A stretch of DNA of 64,000 nucleotides from assembly GCF_019236175.1 (NCBI RefSeq), contig NZ_JAFAJM010000013.1, positions 1 to 64,000 of the forward strand, read 5' to 3'. This DNA comes from Chryseobacterium sp. (lineage in GTDB: Bacteria; Bacteroidota; Bacteroidia; Flavobacteriales; Weeksellaceae). Each line of letters starts with the position of its first letter. Position 1 is the first letter of the stretch. Both the position numbers and the translations under genes were made by a program. The notes below the pieces were generated by a model. The model made no database searches. It was not told the DNA's origin and saw nothing but the letters and a program-made list of their open reading frames with translations. Positions 24,868 to 34,900 of the stretch are shown piece after piece.

Positions 24868-25458
24868 TTATTCAGCCTTACTGTTAAGTGCAGTATCTGC
24901 AATCTTAGACAGTAACAGGTCACATTTTTTTTCTTCACCTAAAGTATCTATAAAATTTTTGAGACACTTTTTCTCTTTTAGTACCTTTGCAAAGGCAGCT
25001 AATGTTCCGTAGGTCGCTATTTCGTAATGTTCCACTTTTTGAGCAGCCGCAATAATTCCGGCATCCCTTACAGCTCCGGGCTTGGTTTCTTTAATGATGC
25101 TTTTTCCCTCCTCAAGAATACCTTGCATGGCATCACACTTTTTGGCTTGTGCTTTTTTTCCTAATGACTTAAAACAATCTTCAAGTCTTTCAACGTGAAC
25201 TTTTGTTTCAGCAAGATGCTTTTCTATAGCATTGATAAGTTTTTTATCAGTAGCATTTTTCATCATTAAAGGAAGCGCTTTTACAAGTGCTTTTTCCGCC
25301 CAGTAAATATCTTTTAATGAATCTTCAAGAAGATCCTGAAGGTCTTTGGCTGCATCCTTTTTTGCTGCTGTCTTAGCAGTGTTTTTAACGGCTGGTTTTC
25401 TTCCTGGTTTTGCTTTGGCAGTAGCAGTTCTTTTACTGGATGCGTTCTTTGTTTCCAT
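24868..25458 (-). CDS. DUF892 ferritin-like protein with histone-like tail, copy 2
   Basis: This 196-residue protein has an N-terminal tail of 39 residues made almost only of Ala, Lys and Thr (TATAKAKPGRKPAVKNTAKT). It contains a PGRKP core like an AT-hook and resembles histone-H1-like bacterial tails. The DUF892 bundle follows (about 40-190: LQDLLEDSLKDIYWAEKALV, HVERLEDCF, KVEHYEIATYGTLA). It differs from copy 1 (13917) mainly in the tail. DNA association by the tail is inferred. The gene lies 46 bases downstream of the lipoprotein gene 25505-25795 on the same strand, so both probably respond to the box at 25870. Confidence 0.88.
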   Translation of the reverse strand: METKNASSKRTATAKAKPGRKPAVKNTAKTAAKKDAAKDLQDLLEDSLKDIYWAEKALVKALPLMMKNATDKKLINAIEKHLAETKVHVERLEDCFKSLGKKAQAKKCDAMQGILEEGKSIIKETKPGAVRDAGIIAAAQKVEHYEIATYGTLAAFAKVLKEKKCLKNFIDTLGEEKKCDLLLSKIADTALNSKAE

Positions 25459-25504
25459 AGTAATAGTATTTTGTGGTTAGTTAAATAAAATCTAAGTAGT
25501 TTTT

Positions 25505-25795
25505 TTATCGTTTTTGTCTTGCAGGCTGTAAACTGTCCGATACAGCAGCGTTGATATTTCCACTGCCATTGCCCGTATTGTTATTGCTTGTTTTTCTTCC
25601 ACCTATGTGAGTCTTTGTATTGATACTATCCTGTTTTGCTGCGCTATCTTTTGAATTCTGAGATGTTGAAGATGTAGTATCAGGCCGACTGTTTTGTATA
25701 TTGACGGATTCAGTAGTATTTCTTTCCGTTTCATTTTTCTTACAGGCCAAAGTAATAAAGCTAATGGCTATGAAACATAAAAATAGATTTTTCAT
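25505..25795 (-). CDS. Small lipoprotein with RPDTT motif, paralogue of 12625
   Basis: This 96-residue protein starts at ATG 25795 (MKNLFLCFIAISFITLAC), with the lipid-attachment Cys at 18. The mature part is disordered (Asn/Ser/Thr/Asp) with RPDTTSSTSQNSKDS, the motif also found at 12625-12846, and a basic end PARQKR. Start 25843 would give an unlikely N-terminus before the signal peptide. It leads the operon with DUF892 copy 2 and has a CRP/FNR-like box 82 bases upstream. Confidence 0.7.
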   Translation of the reverse strand: MKNLFLCFIAISFITLACKKNETERNTTESVNIQNSRPDTTSSTSQNSKDSAAKQDSINTKTHIGGRKTSNNNTGNGSGNINAAVSDSLQPARQKR

Positions 25796-25869
25796 AGATT
25801 GATTGAAATGTGAGTTAGTGTTGCGTTTGCTGTAGACTTTCAAAATTAAAAGTTACTTTCTTGAAATTA

Positions 25870-25887
25870 TATGAGTATAGTCATAAT
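25870..25887. promoter_or_regulatory. CRP/FNR-like box (site 9)
   Basis: ATATGAGTATAGTCATAA has TGA-N6-TCA and GTCATAA. The controlled gene would be on the minus strand (start 25795, centre about 82 bases away). Confidence 0.5.
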
Positions 25888-25983
25888 ACCTGCGAAGTAG
25901 CTTAGAAACGTTGATGAGATAAACAGTAATTTAGTCTGAAGGTAAAACTGTTTACCACATGAAAGTTGGCCCTGAAACTTGCT

Positions 25984-26481
25984 TTATGGAATGTCATTGT
26001 TTTTCACAACAGTAATTTCTCCGGTGTATTCAACATAAACATATTTAATCAGATTTAAATCATCAGTTAAAGCTGATTTTCTGATTCCCTGCAGAATGTC
26101 TTCTTTGCAGATAAGGGCTTTGTCCATATTCGGCTGCAGAAATTCACCCTCTTTGAAAACAAGGATTTTTTTTCCATCCACTGTTTGATTAAAAGACTTA
26201 TGTTTACTTTTCAGCCAGCTTATGATACGATGGAGAAGTACAATGATAAGACATGTGCTGAGTACCGGTATGAACGGGGAAGCTCCCACTACAGCACGGC
26301 TCAAAATGGCGCCCAATAGTATGACGATAATATTATCTGATGCAGAACCTATCCCAAAAGAACGGCGGCCGGAAATACGGATTAATATCAATGCCGAGAG
26401 AAAGACCGTAATCCCACGGACTCCCATCTGAATACTATTTAAAGAAGTTCCCACACCCCAAATGTTTTCCAGAATATGCAT
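25984..26481 (-). CDS. DUF421 (YetF/YcaP-like) membrane protein
   Basis: This protein of about 165 residues (from ATG 26481; an in-frame start at 26619 would add 46 residues with a further hydrophobic stretch) has N-terminal membrane helices. They include GITVFLSALILIRISGRRSF, a SASDNIIVILLGAILSRAVV segment and a third hydrophobic segment. A small cytoplasmic alpha/beta domain follows (KKILVFKEGEFLQPNMDKAL to YVYVEYTGEITVVKNN). This is the standard DUF421 layout; function unknown, and Bacillus YetF homologues are involved in spore and stress physiology. It lies in the stress island after the DUF892 operon. Confidence 0.8.
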   Translation of the reverse strand: MHILENIWGVGTSLNSIQMGVRGITVFLSALILIRISGRRSFGIGSASDNIIVILLGAILSRAVVGASPFIPVLSTCLIIVLLHRIISWLKSKHKSFNQTVDGKKILVFKEGEFLQPNMDKALICKEDILQGIRKSALTDDLNLIKYVYVEYTGEITVVKNNDIP

Positions 26482-26797
26482 AATTGAACTTTTAGTAGAC
26501 ACAACAAAAATAATACCGAGGAAATCCAAATATTTAATGATAAATGGATTCAATAGATAAATACATTTCCGGAATATCTGTACAGCAGACATAACAATAA
26601 TTCCGGGCATTGATTTCATGTCCGAAATTGTTGTATTAGTGATATTTTAATTCATTTCTTCCGGGTTCTCAAACTTGTGGTAAGAAGATTTTATATTTCA
26701 GTGAAAGATAAAAATGATGTTGACTATTTTGATACGTTTTTAGAAGTTCTTCTGGTTGAATAATAGTATGGTTAATACCAATTAATAATTATAAGTA

Positions 26798-27222
26798 ATG
26801 AAAGCAGCTGTTATACATAGACTTGGTTCCATTACTTGTGATACTGTGGATGATCCCTGTATTAAAGCCCCAACGATATTATTCTAAAGGTTACTTCTAC
26901 AGCAATTTGTGGAAGTGACTTACATATGAACTCAGGAGGGATACCCCAGCCACGCCCATGGTTATGGGCCACGAATTTATGGTGATTGTTGAAGAAACCG
27001 GACAGAATATTACCAATTTAAAAGTAGGCGACAGGGTAGTTGTTCCATTTCCGATTTCGTGCGGAAGTTGTTTTTTCTGCCAGCATGATCTGCCAGCAGC
27101 TTGTGAACTTAGCAATCCGAAACATTATGGCCCGGAAGGTGGCCTGATTACATAAAAAGGAGGTGCTTTATTTGGTTATACAGATCTTTATGGGTATTAC
27201 AGAGACCAGGCTCATCCAAATT
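26798..27222 (+). pseudogene. Decayed 5' copy of zinc-dependent alcohol dehydrogenase
   Basis: From ATG 26798 the text MKAAVIHRLGSITCDTVDDP closely matches the intact gene at 8090 (MKAAVFHSPGNITCDTVDDP). Two one-base indels follow (near 26869 and near 26958). In the third frame it continues VMGHEFMVIVEETGQNITNL, VVVPFPISCGSCFFCQHDLP and PEGGLIT. A TAA replaces the next Glu codon, then GALFGYTDLYG. All similarity ends near 27222. Only the first 140 of 388 residues remain. The copy has diverged at many silent sites, so it is an old duplication or a separate acquisition, not an assembly artefact. Confidence 0.85.
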
Positions 27223-27546
27223 TAACGTTGTCTTATTGTCCTTTATAAAAGCCAAATTTAACTATTTTCATCACTATTTTTATGCGGAAGCAATGATACA
27301 GTGTAGGTAAGAATAGTAATAACTATAATATGAGATAATTATTTAAATTATTCCGTATAAATTATTTGAATATTTTATTTAGCAGTTATACAAATAAGTA
27401 GTTATGATAATCAATGTTTTATATTTTTTTTTGCGTGAATTAATTTTTTAATTTATATAACAATTATATCTATACTTGAGCTTTATATACTATTTTTGAA
27501 TCTCAGTATTTAAAACAAAATTAATAACTAACCATTACAATTAAAT
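27223..27546. other. AT-rich intergenic region with no gene seen
   Basis: Stops in all frames. It follows the truncated dehydrogenase copy and should contain the promoter of the surface protein at 27547. The joint with the dehydrogenase fragment (about 27222) shows no transposon ends or long repeats. Confidence 0.4.
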
Positions 27547-28869
27547 ATGAGACAAATTCCTACTTTAATAGGACTGCTATTTTATCTTCTATGTCTTTCT
27601 CAGTCTGTAAAAGCACAGGCAATATTGGAAAAAATTGATAATTCTTTTTCCACAACAGCAAAGGTGACAGACACAGATGGAGACGGAATCCCTGATGATT
27701 TAGATAGAGATGATGATAATGACGGAATTCCTGATGCTTTGGAATGTCCGGGAACTTTTTACTGGACGGGACCCATTACTTTTTCCCCAACAGATAATAA
27801 AATTGCTACAGGAACTATTAACGGAATTGGTTTCACTTATACATCAAATAAGCCCTTAGAAGCAACAGGGAGCTTATATAATTATGGTTTCTTTCCTTCT
27901 TCTTACGGCTTACCGAATAATAACCCAACTATTAAAAATACCCAAGTTACCCATAATGTACTGACCTTCTCTTCTCCAATGACCGATCCTATATTGGTTT
28001 TTTCCTCTATTGGAAGTTCAAATACATTTGTACCCATTATATTTAGCAATCCTATAGAGATTATATGGTCTGGTACAGCAGGTGGTAGCTTTACTGTAAA
28101 TTCACAAACCCAGATCACGGGACAGGAAGGTTACGTTATTCTTAGAATACCGGGTATACACACCAGTATTTTCTTTGATTATACTGTGGCAGAAAACTAT
28201 GCTAATTTTACTTTTGGTGCTACTGTACCACAGCCATGTGATTACGACGGAGATGGTATTCCCAATTCTCTTGATCTCGATTCCGATAATGATGGATGCC
28301 TGGATGCTTTGGAAGGAGATGATAACGTCACTTCTGCCCAACTAGTCAATGCTGCTGGAACATTAAGTGTAGGGACTGGATCTATTGCACCTAATAAAAA
28401 TATTTGTGCAGATGCATCGTGTGTTGATTCTCAGGGAATTCCTATTCTTGTTAACCCAGGAGGCGGTGCTGACGCAGATCATAAACAAGGGCAAGGAGTG
28501 GGTAGCTCACAAAACATCAACGCTTGCAGCAACTGCTATAAACCGGGACTTTTGGTAGGGACATCTTCCGATACAAAATTGGGAATAACTGCTTTGGGAA
28601 GAGCCGGGGTGGGGAATCCGGATAACTGGCCTATGGTAAGGAAAGGGGGATGGATGGCATTAGAGGCAAAAACGAAAGGAGTTGTTCTTAATCGTGTGAC
28701 TTTTGACACTCTAGGTAATCCTATCGGTATATCCCCATCGGATTTTATTGAAGGTATGACAGTTTATGATACCACTAATAACGTTATAAAAATATATACC
28801 ACTAAAGATAATGCAGCAACATTTAAATGGTATGAAATGAAAATACAGACCTGTCCAGGTGATTATTAA
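27547..28869 (+). CDS. Secreted surface protein with thrombospondin-type-3-like calcium repeats
   Basis: This 440-residue protein has the signal peptide MRQIPTLIGLLFYLLCLSQS followed by VKAQA. Two Asp-rich repeats (DTDGDGIPDDLDRDDDNDGI at about 40 and YDGDGIPNSLDLDSDNDGCL at about 235) resemble thrombospondin type 3 repeats, which bind Ca2+. Between them is a beta-rich, Thr/Ser-rich domain. The C-terminal third (TKLGITALGRAGVGNPDNWP to FKWYEMKIQ) resembles the common C-terminal module of flavobacterial secreted proteins. Located outside the cell or on the outer membrane; probably an adhesin. The related 29073 gene follows. Confidence 0.8.
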   Translation: MRQIPTLIGLLFYLLCLSQSVKAQAILEKIDNSFSTTAKVTDTDGDGIPDDLDRDDDNDGIPDALECPGTFYWTGPITFSPTDNKIATGTINGIGFTYTSNKPLEATGSLYNYGFFPSSYGLPNNNPTIKNTQVTHNVLTFSSPMTDPILVFSSIGSSNTFVPIIFSNPIEIIWSGTAGGSFTVNSQTQITGQEGYVILRIPGIHTSIFFDYTVAENYANFTFGATVPQPCDYDGDGIPNSLDLDSDNDGCLDALEGDDNVTSAQLVNAAGTLSVGTGSIAPNKNICADASCVDSQGIPILVNPGGGADADHKQGQGVGSSQNINACSNCYKPGLLVGTSSDTKLGITALGRAGVGNPDNWPMVRKGGWMALEAKTKGVVLNRVTFDTLGNPIGISPSDFIEGMTVYDTTNNVIKIYTTKDNAATFKWYEMKIQTCPGDY

Positions 28870-29072
28870 TACGATTTTAAATTCATATTCATATATTTTT
28901 GGATATTCAATTTTATAAAAATCCTATTCAATATTCATTTGTTGAATTATTTAAGAATTTTATTTTTAACAGAAGAAAAACATTAATGTCAAGCTTCTTA
29001 AAAGCTCTGGATGATTCTCAGATAAGCTCTGTTTATATTAAATGAGATTTAACGCTCTTTAAATTTTTTAAA

Positions 29073-29594
29073 ATGAAAAAAATAATTATACTAACTACTT
29101 TTTTATTATCTTTTAATCTATATTTCACCCAAGTAGCTATCGGTAAATCGTCTGTAAGTAATCCATCTGTATCTCTTGAATTTGCCGATGGCAATAAGGG
29201 AATAATTCTTCCCTGGGTGACATCGGCTGCCTCTGTTATAGGAGCTGTGGATGGTACGGTTATTTATGATATTTCTGACAAAAAAGTAAAATACAGAAAA
29301 TCGAGTATGTGGACAGATCTAAGTATTGACACAACTGGCACAGTGAATACAACATTACAAAATTCCAAAACTGAATTAGTCGGTGCTAAATTAGCTATAG
29401 GAAGCAATAGCAGTATAGATACTACTTCTGGAATCCTTGTTCTGACTGATAATAACAAAGCTATGGTGCTTCCCAAAATGGATAATCCACATTTGGTTAT
29501 TGTAAATCCAGCCGCAGGAATGATGGCTTATGATACGGCAAATCATCAGCTTGCCGTTTTTAACGGGACTGTTTGGACTTTTTGGAAACCCTAG
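29073..29594 (+). CDS. Secreted protein of the 'VAIGKSS..' surface family (173 aa)
   Basis: This 173-residue protein has the signal peptide MKKIIILTTFLLSFNLYFTQ. The mature part has two related halves, each with SLEFADGNKGIILPWVTS / LVLTDNNKAMVLPKMDNP and a DGTVIYDISDKKVKYRKSS / GMMAYDTANHQLAVFNGT block followed by 'W(T)'. Such repeats are typical of short flavobacterial surface proteins downstream of larger adhesins. It lies 203 bases after 27547 and is probably co-regulated with it by the TPR/AraC gene at 29778. Confidence 0.75.
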   Translation: MKKIIILTTFLLSFNLYFTQVAIGKSSVSNPSVSLEFADGNKGIILPWVTSAASVIGAVDGTVIYDISDKKVKYRKSSMWTDLSIDTTGTVNTTLQNSKTELVGAKLAIGSNSSIDTTSGILVLTDNNKAMVLPKMDNPHLVIVNPAAGMMAYDTANHQLAVFNGTVWTFWKP

Positions 29595-29777
29595 AAGAGC
29601 CATTTCAGAAAATTTATTGGAGATTGTCTGTAAAGACTATTTTTGTGATTGTCTTGAAAAAAATAGGCTAATATTTAAAAAAATAATTAAATTCAAATAG
29701 AAACTTTTTAAACGGATTACTTATAAAATTGCTACTGAAGAATGGATGAAAATATGAGCTATTATATTAGTATAAGT

Positions 29778-31388
29778 ATGATGAAATCTCTTTTTTTATT
29801 AATTTCTTGCATATATTGTGCTCAATCCCCTAAGAAAACTGGAGTAGAAGTGTTGATTATGAATCAGTATGATAGCATCCAGTATTCTGACATCAGACTG
29901 ACCAGTAACAGTGAAAAGTTAAAAAATCTTGTGGATCAGTCTAGAAAATTAAATTACACTCCCGGAATAATAAAGGGAGTCATTTTATTACAATCATATG
30001 CAACCAGACAGGGAGATTATGAACTTTCTGAGAAATACGGTAATCAGGCTGAAAAGATGGCTTCTGCAGATAAGGATTATAATTCATTAAGCCTTATTAC
30101 CATTAATAAGGCAAATACAGCAATAGGGTTGGGATTACTTTCTGAGGCAAAAGAAATGATACGTCGTAATAAACCCAATGCAGATAAAATTCCGAATAAA
30201 GCTGATAAGGCAAGGTATCTTGCGAACTCTTATCTGATGCTTTCCGGTATATATTCCAGATTGAAAAAAAATGATTCTTTAATATATTACGTAAAGAAGA
30301 GCCTGGATGTTATGGAAACTGTTCCCGTAAGGGAGCTTACGGAGTTACAAAAAGCAAAATATTATCATCTGTATATCTATCAGCTTATGAATATGGGCAT
30401 TATCTGCCTTGAAAGAAAGACCCCGCCCGATCCGGTTCTTGCAGAATCTTACATTCAGAGAGCCTTAAAGTTTTCCAAAACTTATCCGCAGTATTTCAAA
30501 CTTTGCGATATTGAAGTGTATGAAACTGCGAGCTACATTTACCTTAAAAAGAAGCAATATGAGAAAAGTATATATTTTGGTGAAAAAGCATTAAAAATTG
30601 AAAGGACAAAACGCAAGCCCGAAGAGAGACTGTCTATATATAACGACCTTAAAGAGACTTATAAAGCTTTAAAGAATGAAACTGAAGAACTGAAATATCT
30701 GAAGTTATATACCAATTTGAGTGATAGTATTAAGAATGCTCAAAAAATGACAGTTATAGACCAATCCAGAAAAGAAATTAATAAAATCAAAACTGAAACA
30801 CAAAATCAATCCAGTAAGAATAATCTGAAAATCAGTTTAATTGCTATCATAAGCATATTGATAATAGTCATGGTATCATGGATTTACAATAGAAAAAAGA
30901 ATAATGCGTATCGTAAAAGAAATGATGAACTTATTACTAAACTGAAGAATCAAGAGAGAGAAAAAGAATTGAATATTGAAAAAAATGTAGTAACATCCAA
31001 TAACATAATGTATTCTGAAACAGAAAAAAAACTTTTAAAAAAACTGAAAACTTTTGAAGATTCAGGTAAATTTTTGAAATCAGAAATATCGTTGAATTAT
31101 CTTGCGAGTCAGTTCAAAACGAATGCAACCTATCTATCGCAGATTATTAACAATCACAAATCTCAAAATTTTAATAATTATATAAATAGTCTAAGGATGA
31201 AGTACATTACAGATAAATTATACAATGAAAAAAAATACAGAGAATATAAAATAAGCTATCTTGCTCAAGAGTGTGGCTATGCTTCATCTCAGGTTTTTGT
31301 CAATGCTTTTAAAAATGAGCATGGCGTAACCCCATCTTACTTTATTAAAAATCTTACTAAAGAAGGTCAGTTAGAACACGGAATGTGA
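29778..31388 (+). CDS. Membrane-anchored TPR/AraC-type transcriptional regulator
   Basis: About 536 residues from the preferred ATG 29778, which puts a signal-like hydrophobic segment (MKSLFLLISCIYCAQSP) at the N-terminus. Residues about 50-340 are TPR-like helical repeats. A single membrane helix follows (LKISLIAIISILIIVMVSWI, about 350-370), then a coiled coil and a C-terminal AraC HTH (LNYLASQFKTNATYLSQIIN, then ISYLAQECGYASSQVFVNAF). This arrangement, periplasmic TPRs and cytoplasmic AraC domain, is widespread in Chryseobacterium. It probably senses an extracytoplasmic signal and may control the neighbouring surface-protein genes. Confidence 0.85.
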   Translation: MMKSLFLLISCIYCAQSPKKTGVEVLIMNQYDSIQYSDIRLTSNSEKLKNLVDQSRKLNYTPGIIKGVILLQSYATRQGDYELSEKYGNQAEKMASADKDYNSLSLITINKANTAIGLGLLSEAKEMIRRNKPNADKIPNKADKARYLANSYLMLSGIYSRLKKNDSLIYYVKKSLDVMETVPVRELTELQKAKYYHLYIYQLMNMGIICLERKTPPDPVLAESYIQRALKFSKTYPQYFKLCDIEVYETASYIYLKKKQYEKSIYFGEKALKIERTKRKPEERLSIYNDLKETYKALKNETEELKYLKLYTNLSDSIKNAQKMTVIDQSRKEINKIKTETQNQSSKNNLKISLIAIISILIIVMVSWIYNRKKNNAYRKRNDELITKLKNQEREKELNIEKNVVTSNNIMYSETEKKLLKKLKTFEDSGKFLKSEISLNYLASQFKTNATYLSQIINNHKSQNFNNYINSLRMKYITDKLYNEKKYREYKISYLAQECGYASSQVFVNAFKNEHGVTPSYFIKNLTKEGQLEHGM

Positions 31389-31605
31389 TACAAGACGTTG
31401 CGCTCGAACCAATAATAGTAATTTTTACATAATATAGTGTTGGATTTGACTAAAATTTTCCTAGTAAATGCTGTGCCCAATTAATTTAGCGTTGCAAAAA
31501 TAATCATGTTCCTTGTATCCCGGGATCTTATTCTGTATTGCTTTCTCTAATTTGAAATATCCTGTAATTTTTGCTTAATTATTATTTATTATAGCGGATG
31601 CTAAA
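31389..31605. other. Intergenic region without recognised genes
   Basis: Stops in all frames; no hairpin followed by a T-run was found after the regulator. The end of the region leads into the CRP/FNR-like box at 31606. Confidence 0.4.
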
Positions 31606-31623
31606 AATGATTCAGGTCATAAT
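31606..31623. promoter_or_regulatory. CRP/FNR-like box (site 10)
   Basis: AATGATTCAGGTCATAAT has TGA-N6-TCA and GTCATAA, with its centre about 55 bases before the small gene at 31669. Confidence 0.5.
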
Positions 31624-31668
31624 TTTTAGTCAGGATTGTCAGTAATTTATTGCATAAAATAAATTTAT

Positions 31669-31896
31669 ATGAAATATAACGAGGCAATACTATATAAAAA
31701 TGAGGCTGTAAAAAATGCGGATCAATCTGTTCTGGAAAACTATTATATTATTGTTGTTCCGGCTGATACTGAAGAAAGTACTAAATATATTGAAGAGTAT
31801 TCAAAACAGCCCGGTAAATTCAAAGATGAGAGTTGTAAGAAGTATTGTTCAAATGGAGAATATTTAGTGGTTAGTTTTAAGAAAAAAATTGAATGA
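31669..31896 (+). CDS. Small hypothetical protein (75 aa)
   Basis: This soluble protein of 75 residues begins MKYNEAILYKNEAVKNADQS and contains YYIIVVPADTEESTKYIEEY and two Cys (ESCKKYCSN). No family recognised. It is controlled, by position, by the box at 31606, which would make it part of the same putative stress regulon. It converges with the DnaE2-like gene, with 28 bases between the stops. Confidence 0.55.
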   Translation: MKYNEAILYKNEAVKNADQSVLENYYIIVVPADTEESTKYIEEYSKQPGKFKDESCKKYCSNGEYLVVSFKKKIE

Positions 31897-31924
31897 TAAA
31901 TTACAATAGTTGATAATTATTTCT

Positions 31925-34900
31925 TCAAAACATCTTTTGCCTTGGTAATCCTATTTCATGTTCCTGTGGATAAGGCTTTCGCCAGGTCATGCTGATATCT
32001 TCATGCAGATTACGCTGAGCTTCCAATGATTTTTCTTTATCCATAGAATATCTTGGATCCGGAATAAAAGGCATTTTCGCCATTTTATTAATGGTAATGG
32101 TGGGGAAATGGAAATCGACCTCTACTGTTCCCAATAAGAGATAGCAGCCACCACCCTGAAAAGGATATTCTTCAAGACAGTTTGGAAAATGAGCGGTGTC
32201 AAAATATTCTCCTTCCGCATCAATCCAGGTACCGAAATACATCGTTCCTTTTTTGGTAGGAACATGTTTTCTTGAAATAAGATAAGCGAGCATTTTAACC
32301 TGTTGTTTATGAAACCTCAATAAATCTTTTACTAAAACGGAACCTCTGTATCGGGTCTGTAACAAATCAAAAGGACTGAAAGAAACGGGAAAACCTAATA
32401 TCTCTATTTCATCAAAAGCGTCTTCAAAGCGGTTTCTTTCTATAGTGGGAAGCTGATAATCTTTTTGTGGCTCATCCAGTAATGTGGGATGCCTAAATGC
32501 TATTTTATTATTCCCCAAAAGAAATCTTGATTCAATCAGCAGTTCATGTTTTTGTTTTCCGGTAAAGCGGAATGCGCCGATAAAGATTAAAATTTGCAAT
32601 GTTTCGATCCCAATAGCAATTCTTTTGACAAAATTTTCCAATGATGTATATTCTCCATTTTGAGCTCTTTCTTCAGGAATCAACTGTGCTAATTTTGTTT
32701 CCAGCCTTTCAATATGCATCAATCCCAAATAAACATCAGAACCATAAACCGTTGTCTGATATTCACTTAAATTGACACAAGGATTATGGATGGTAGCTCC
32801 CGACATTCTGGCTTCATGAATATAGACTTCAGTTCTGTAAAACCCGCCGCCGTTATTGATAGCGGAGACCATAAATTCGATAGGATAATAGACCTTGAGA
32901 AATAAGCTCTGATAACTTTCTACGGCATAAGAAGCGGAATGTGCTTTGCAAAATGAATATCCTGCAAAAGATTCGATCTGCCGGTATACTTCCATGGATA
33001 ATTGTTCGGGATGTCCCAGCTTTTTACAGGATTCAAAGAAATTATCCTTTACCTTCTGTAAAGCTGATAAAGATCGCCCTTTGCCACTCATGGCCCGTCT
33101 TAGTACATCTCCATCAGGAGCGGATAACCCACCAAAATGCAGGGCGATTTTAATAACATCTTCCTGATATACCATAATGCCATAAGTTTCTCCCAGTTGT
33201 TTTTCAAAAACCTCATGGAAGTACTCAAATTTTGTAGAATGGTTATGTCTGAAAATATATTCCCGCATCATCCCGCTTTGAGCCACGCCGGGTCTAATAA
33301 TGGAAGAGGCAGCTACCAGTACTTTATAGTTGTCGCATTTCAGTCTTCGGAGTAATCCTCTCATTGCAGGAGATTCAATATAAAAACAGCCAATCGTTTT
33401 TCCGGAACTTAAGAATTCATTGCATCGGGCTTCGTCTTTTGAGAGAGAAGTGTCCCGCATATCAATATCAATTCCTCTTTTTTCCTTCACCAGCTTTACC
33501 GTATCATTAATAGTTCCTAACCCTCTTTGTGAGAGAATATCAAATTTTTCAAGGCCAATCTCTTCAGCAGTGTACATATCGAACTGTACGATCGGAAAAC
33601 CTTTGGGAGGCATTTCGAGTGCAGAATAATTGGTTATAGGTTCTTCTGAGATCAGAATCCCACAGGAGTGCATGCTTCTCTGGTTAGGAAACTTTTCTAA
33701 AAGCTTTCCGTAGTAATGAACCTGTTTGGATACTGAATTATTATCATGTTCCTGGATGGGTTTGGTTGCCAGTGTATCCAATTCCTCTTTCGGAAGGCCA
33801 AATACTTTTCCTACTTCCCGGAAAATAGAACGGTATTTAAATTCAACATTGGTTCCACAGAAGGCAACATGGTCTTTACCATATTTATCAAAAATATATT
33901 CAAGGATGATATCCCTGGTCTGCCAGCTCCAGTCAATATCAAAATCAGGAGGCGTTTTGCGGTTGAGGTTTAAAAACCTTTCAAAATAAAGATCCAGTTC
34001 CAAAGGACATATATCAGTAATTCCGATGCAGTAACTGACTATTGAATTGGCACCGCTGCCTCTTCCTACGTGCATAAACCCCATTCGGTTGCTGTATTGG
34101 ATAATATCCCAGGTGATGAGAAAATAAGCACAGAAATTAAGCTGGTCAATAACCTCCAATTCTTTATCCACTCTTTCTTTCGCCTGTAGATTATCCTCGG
34201 AATATCTTTTAGAAAGTCCCTGATATGCTAACTTTTTTAAAAGCTTAGAATCATTTTCTTTGCTGTCTGTGAAATGCTTTTTGTTTTTAGGTCTTGAAAA
34301 ATCAAAATCAAAATGACAGCTATTGACAATATACTTTGTGTTTTCAATAATCTGTGACTCATGGTAAAATTGAGCGAGAAGCTCTTTTTTATCAGTAAAC
34401 ATTTCGTTGTCTTTACAGTAATCAGCTTCTGTAAGCTTACTGATCAATGTATTGTGATCAATAGCCCTTACTATTTTATGCAGCTCATATTCTTCAGGGG
34501 TGGTAAAGGTAACCGGATGAAGAATAACCATTTTATAAATGAACTGTTTTAATTCCGGTTTAATCAAAAGATTTAACTGGTTCTGTCTGATGCCTATAAA
34601 TTCATGATCTGCTAATTTTTCAGGAATATTCTCCAGTGGGTAAATAACAAAAGTATCTGTAAAATCAGGATTTGCTTTAGGAATTTCAATGTCTTCACAG
34701 TTATATGCGGTTAAAAGCCTGTTGACTTCTGCAATGCTTTTTTTATTTTTGGCCAGGCAGATATAATACAGTTCACCCTGAACCCTTATTTCCACTCCGA
34801 CGATCGGTTTGATATGATGATCCTGACAAAGGTTATAAAAATCATAGATCCCGGTAATGGTATTGATATCCGTAAGAGCCAGGGTTTTAATATTAAAATG

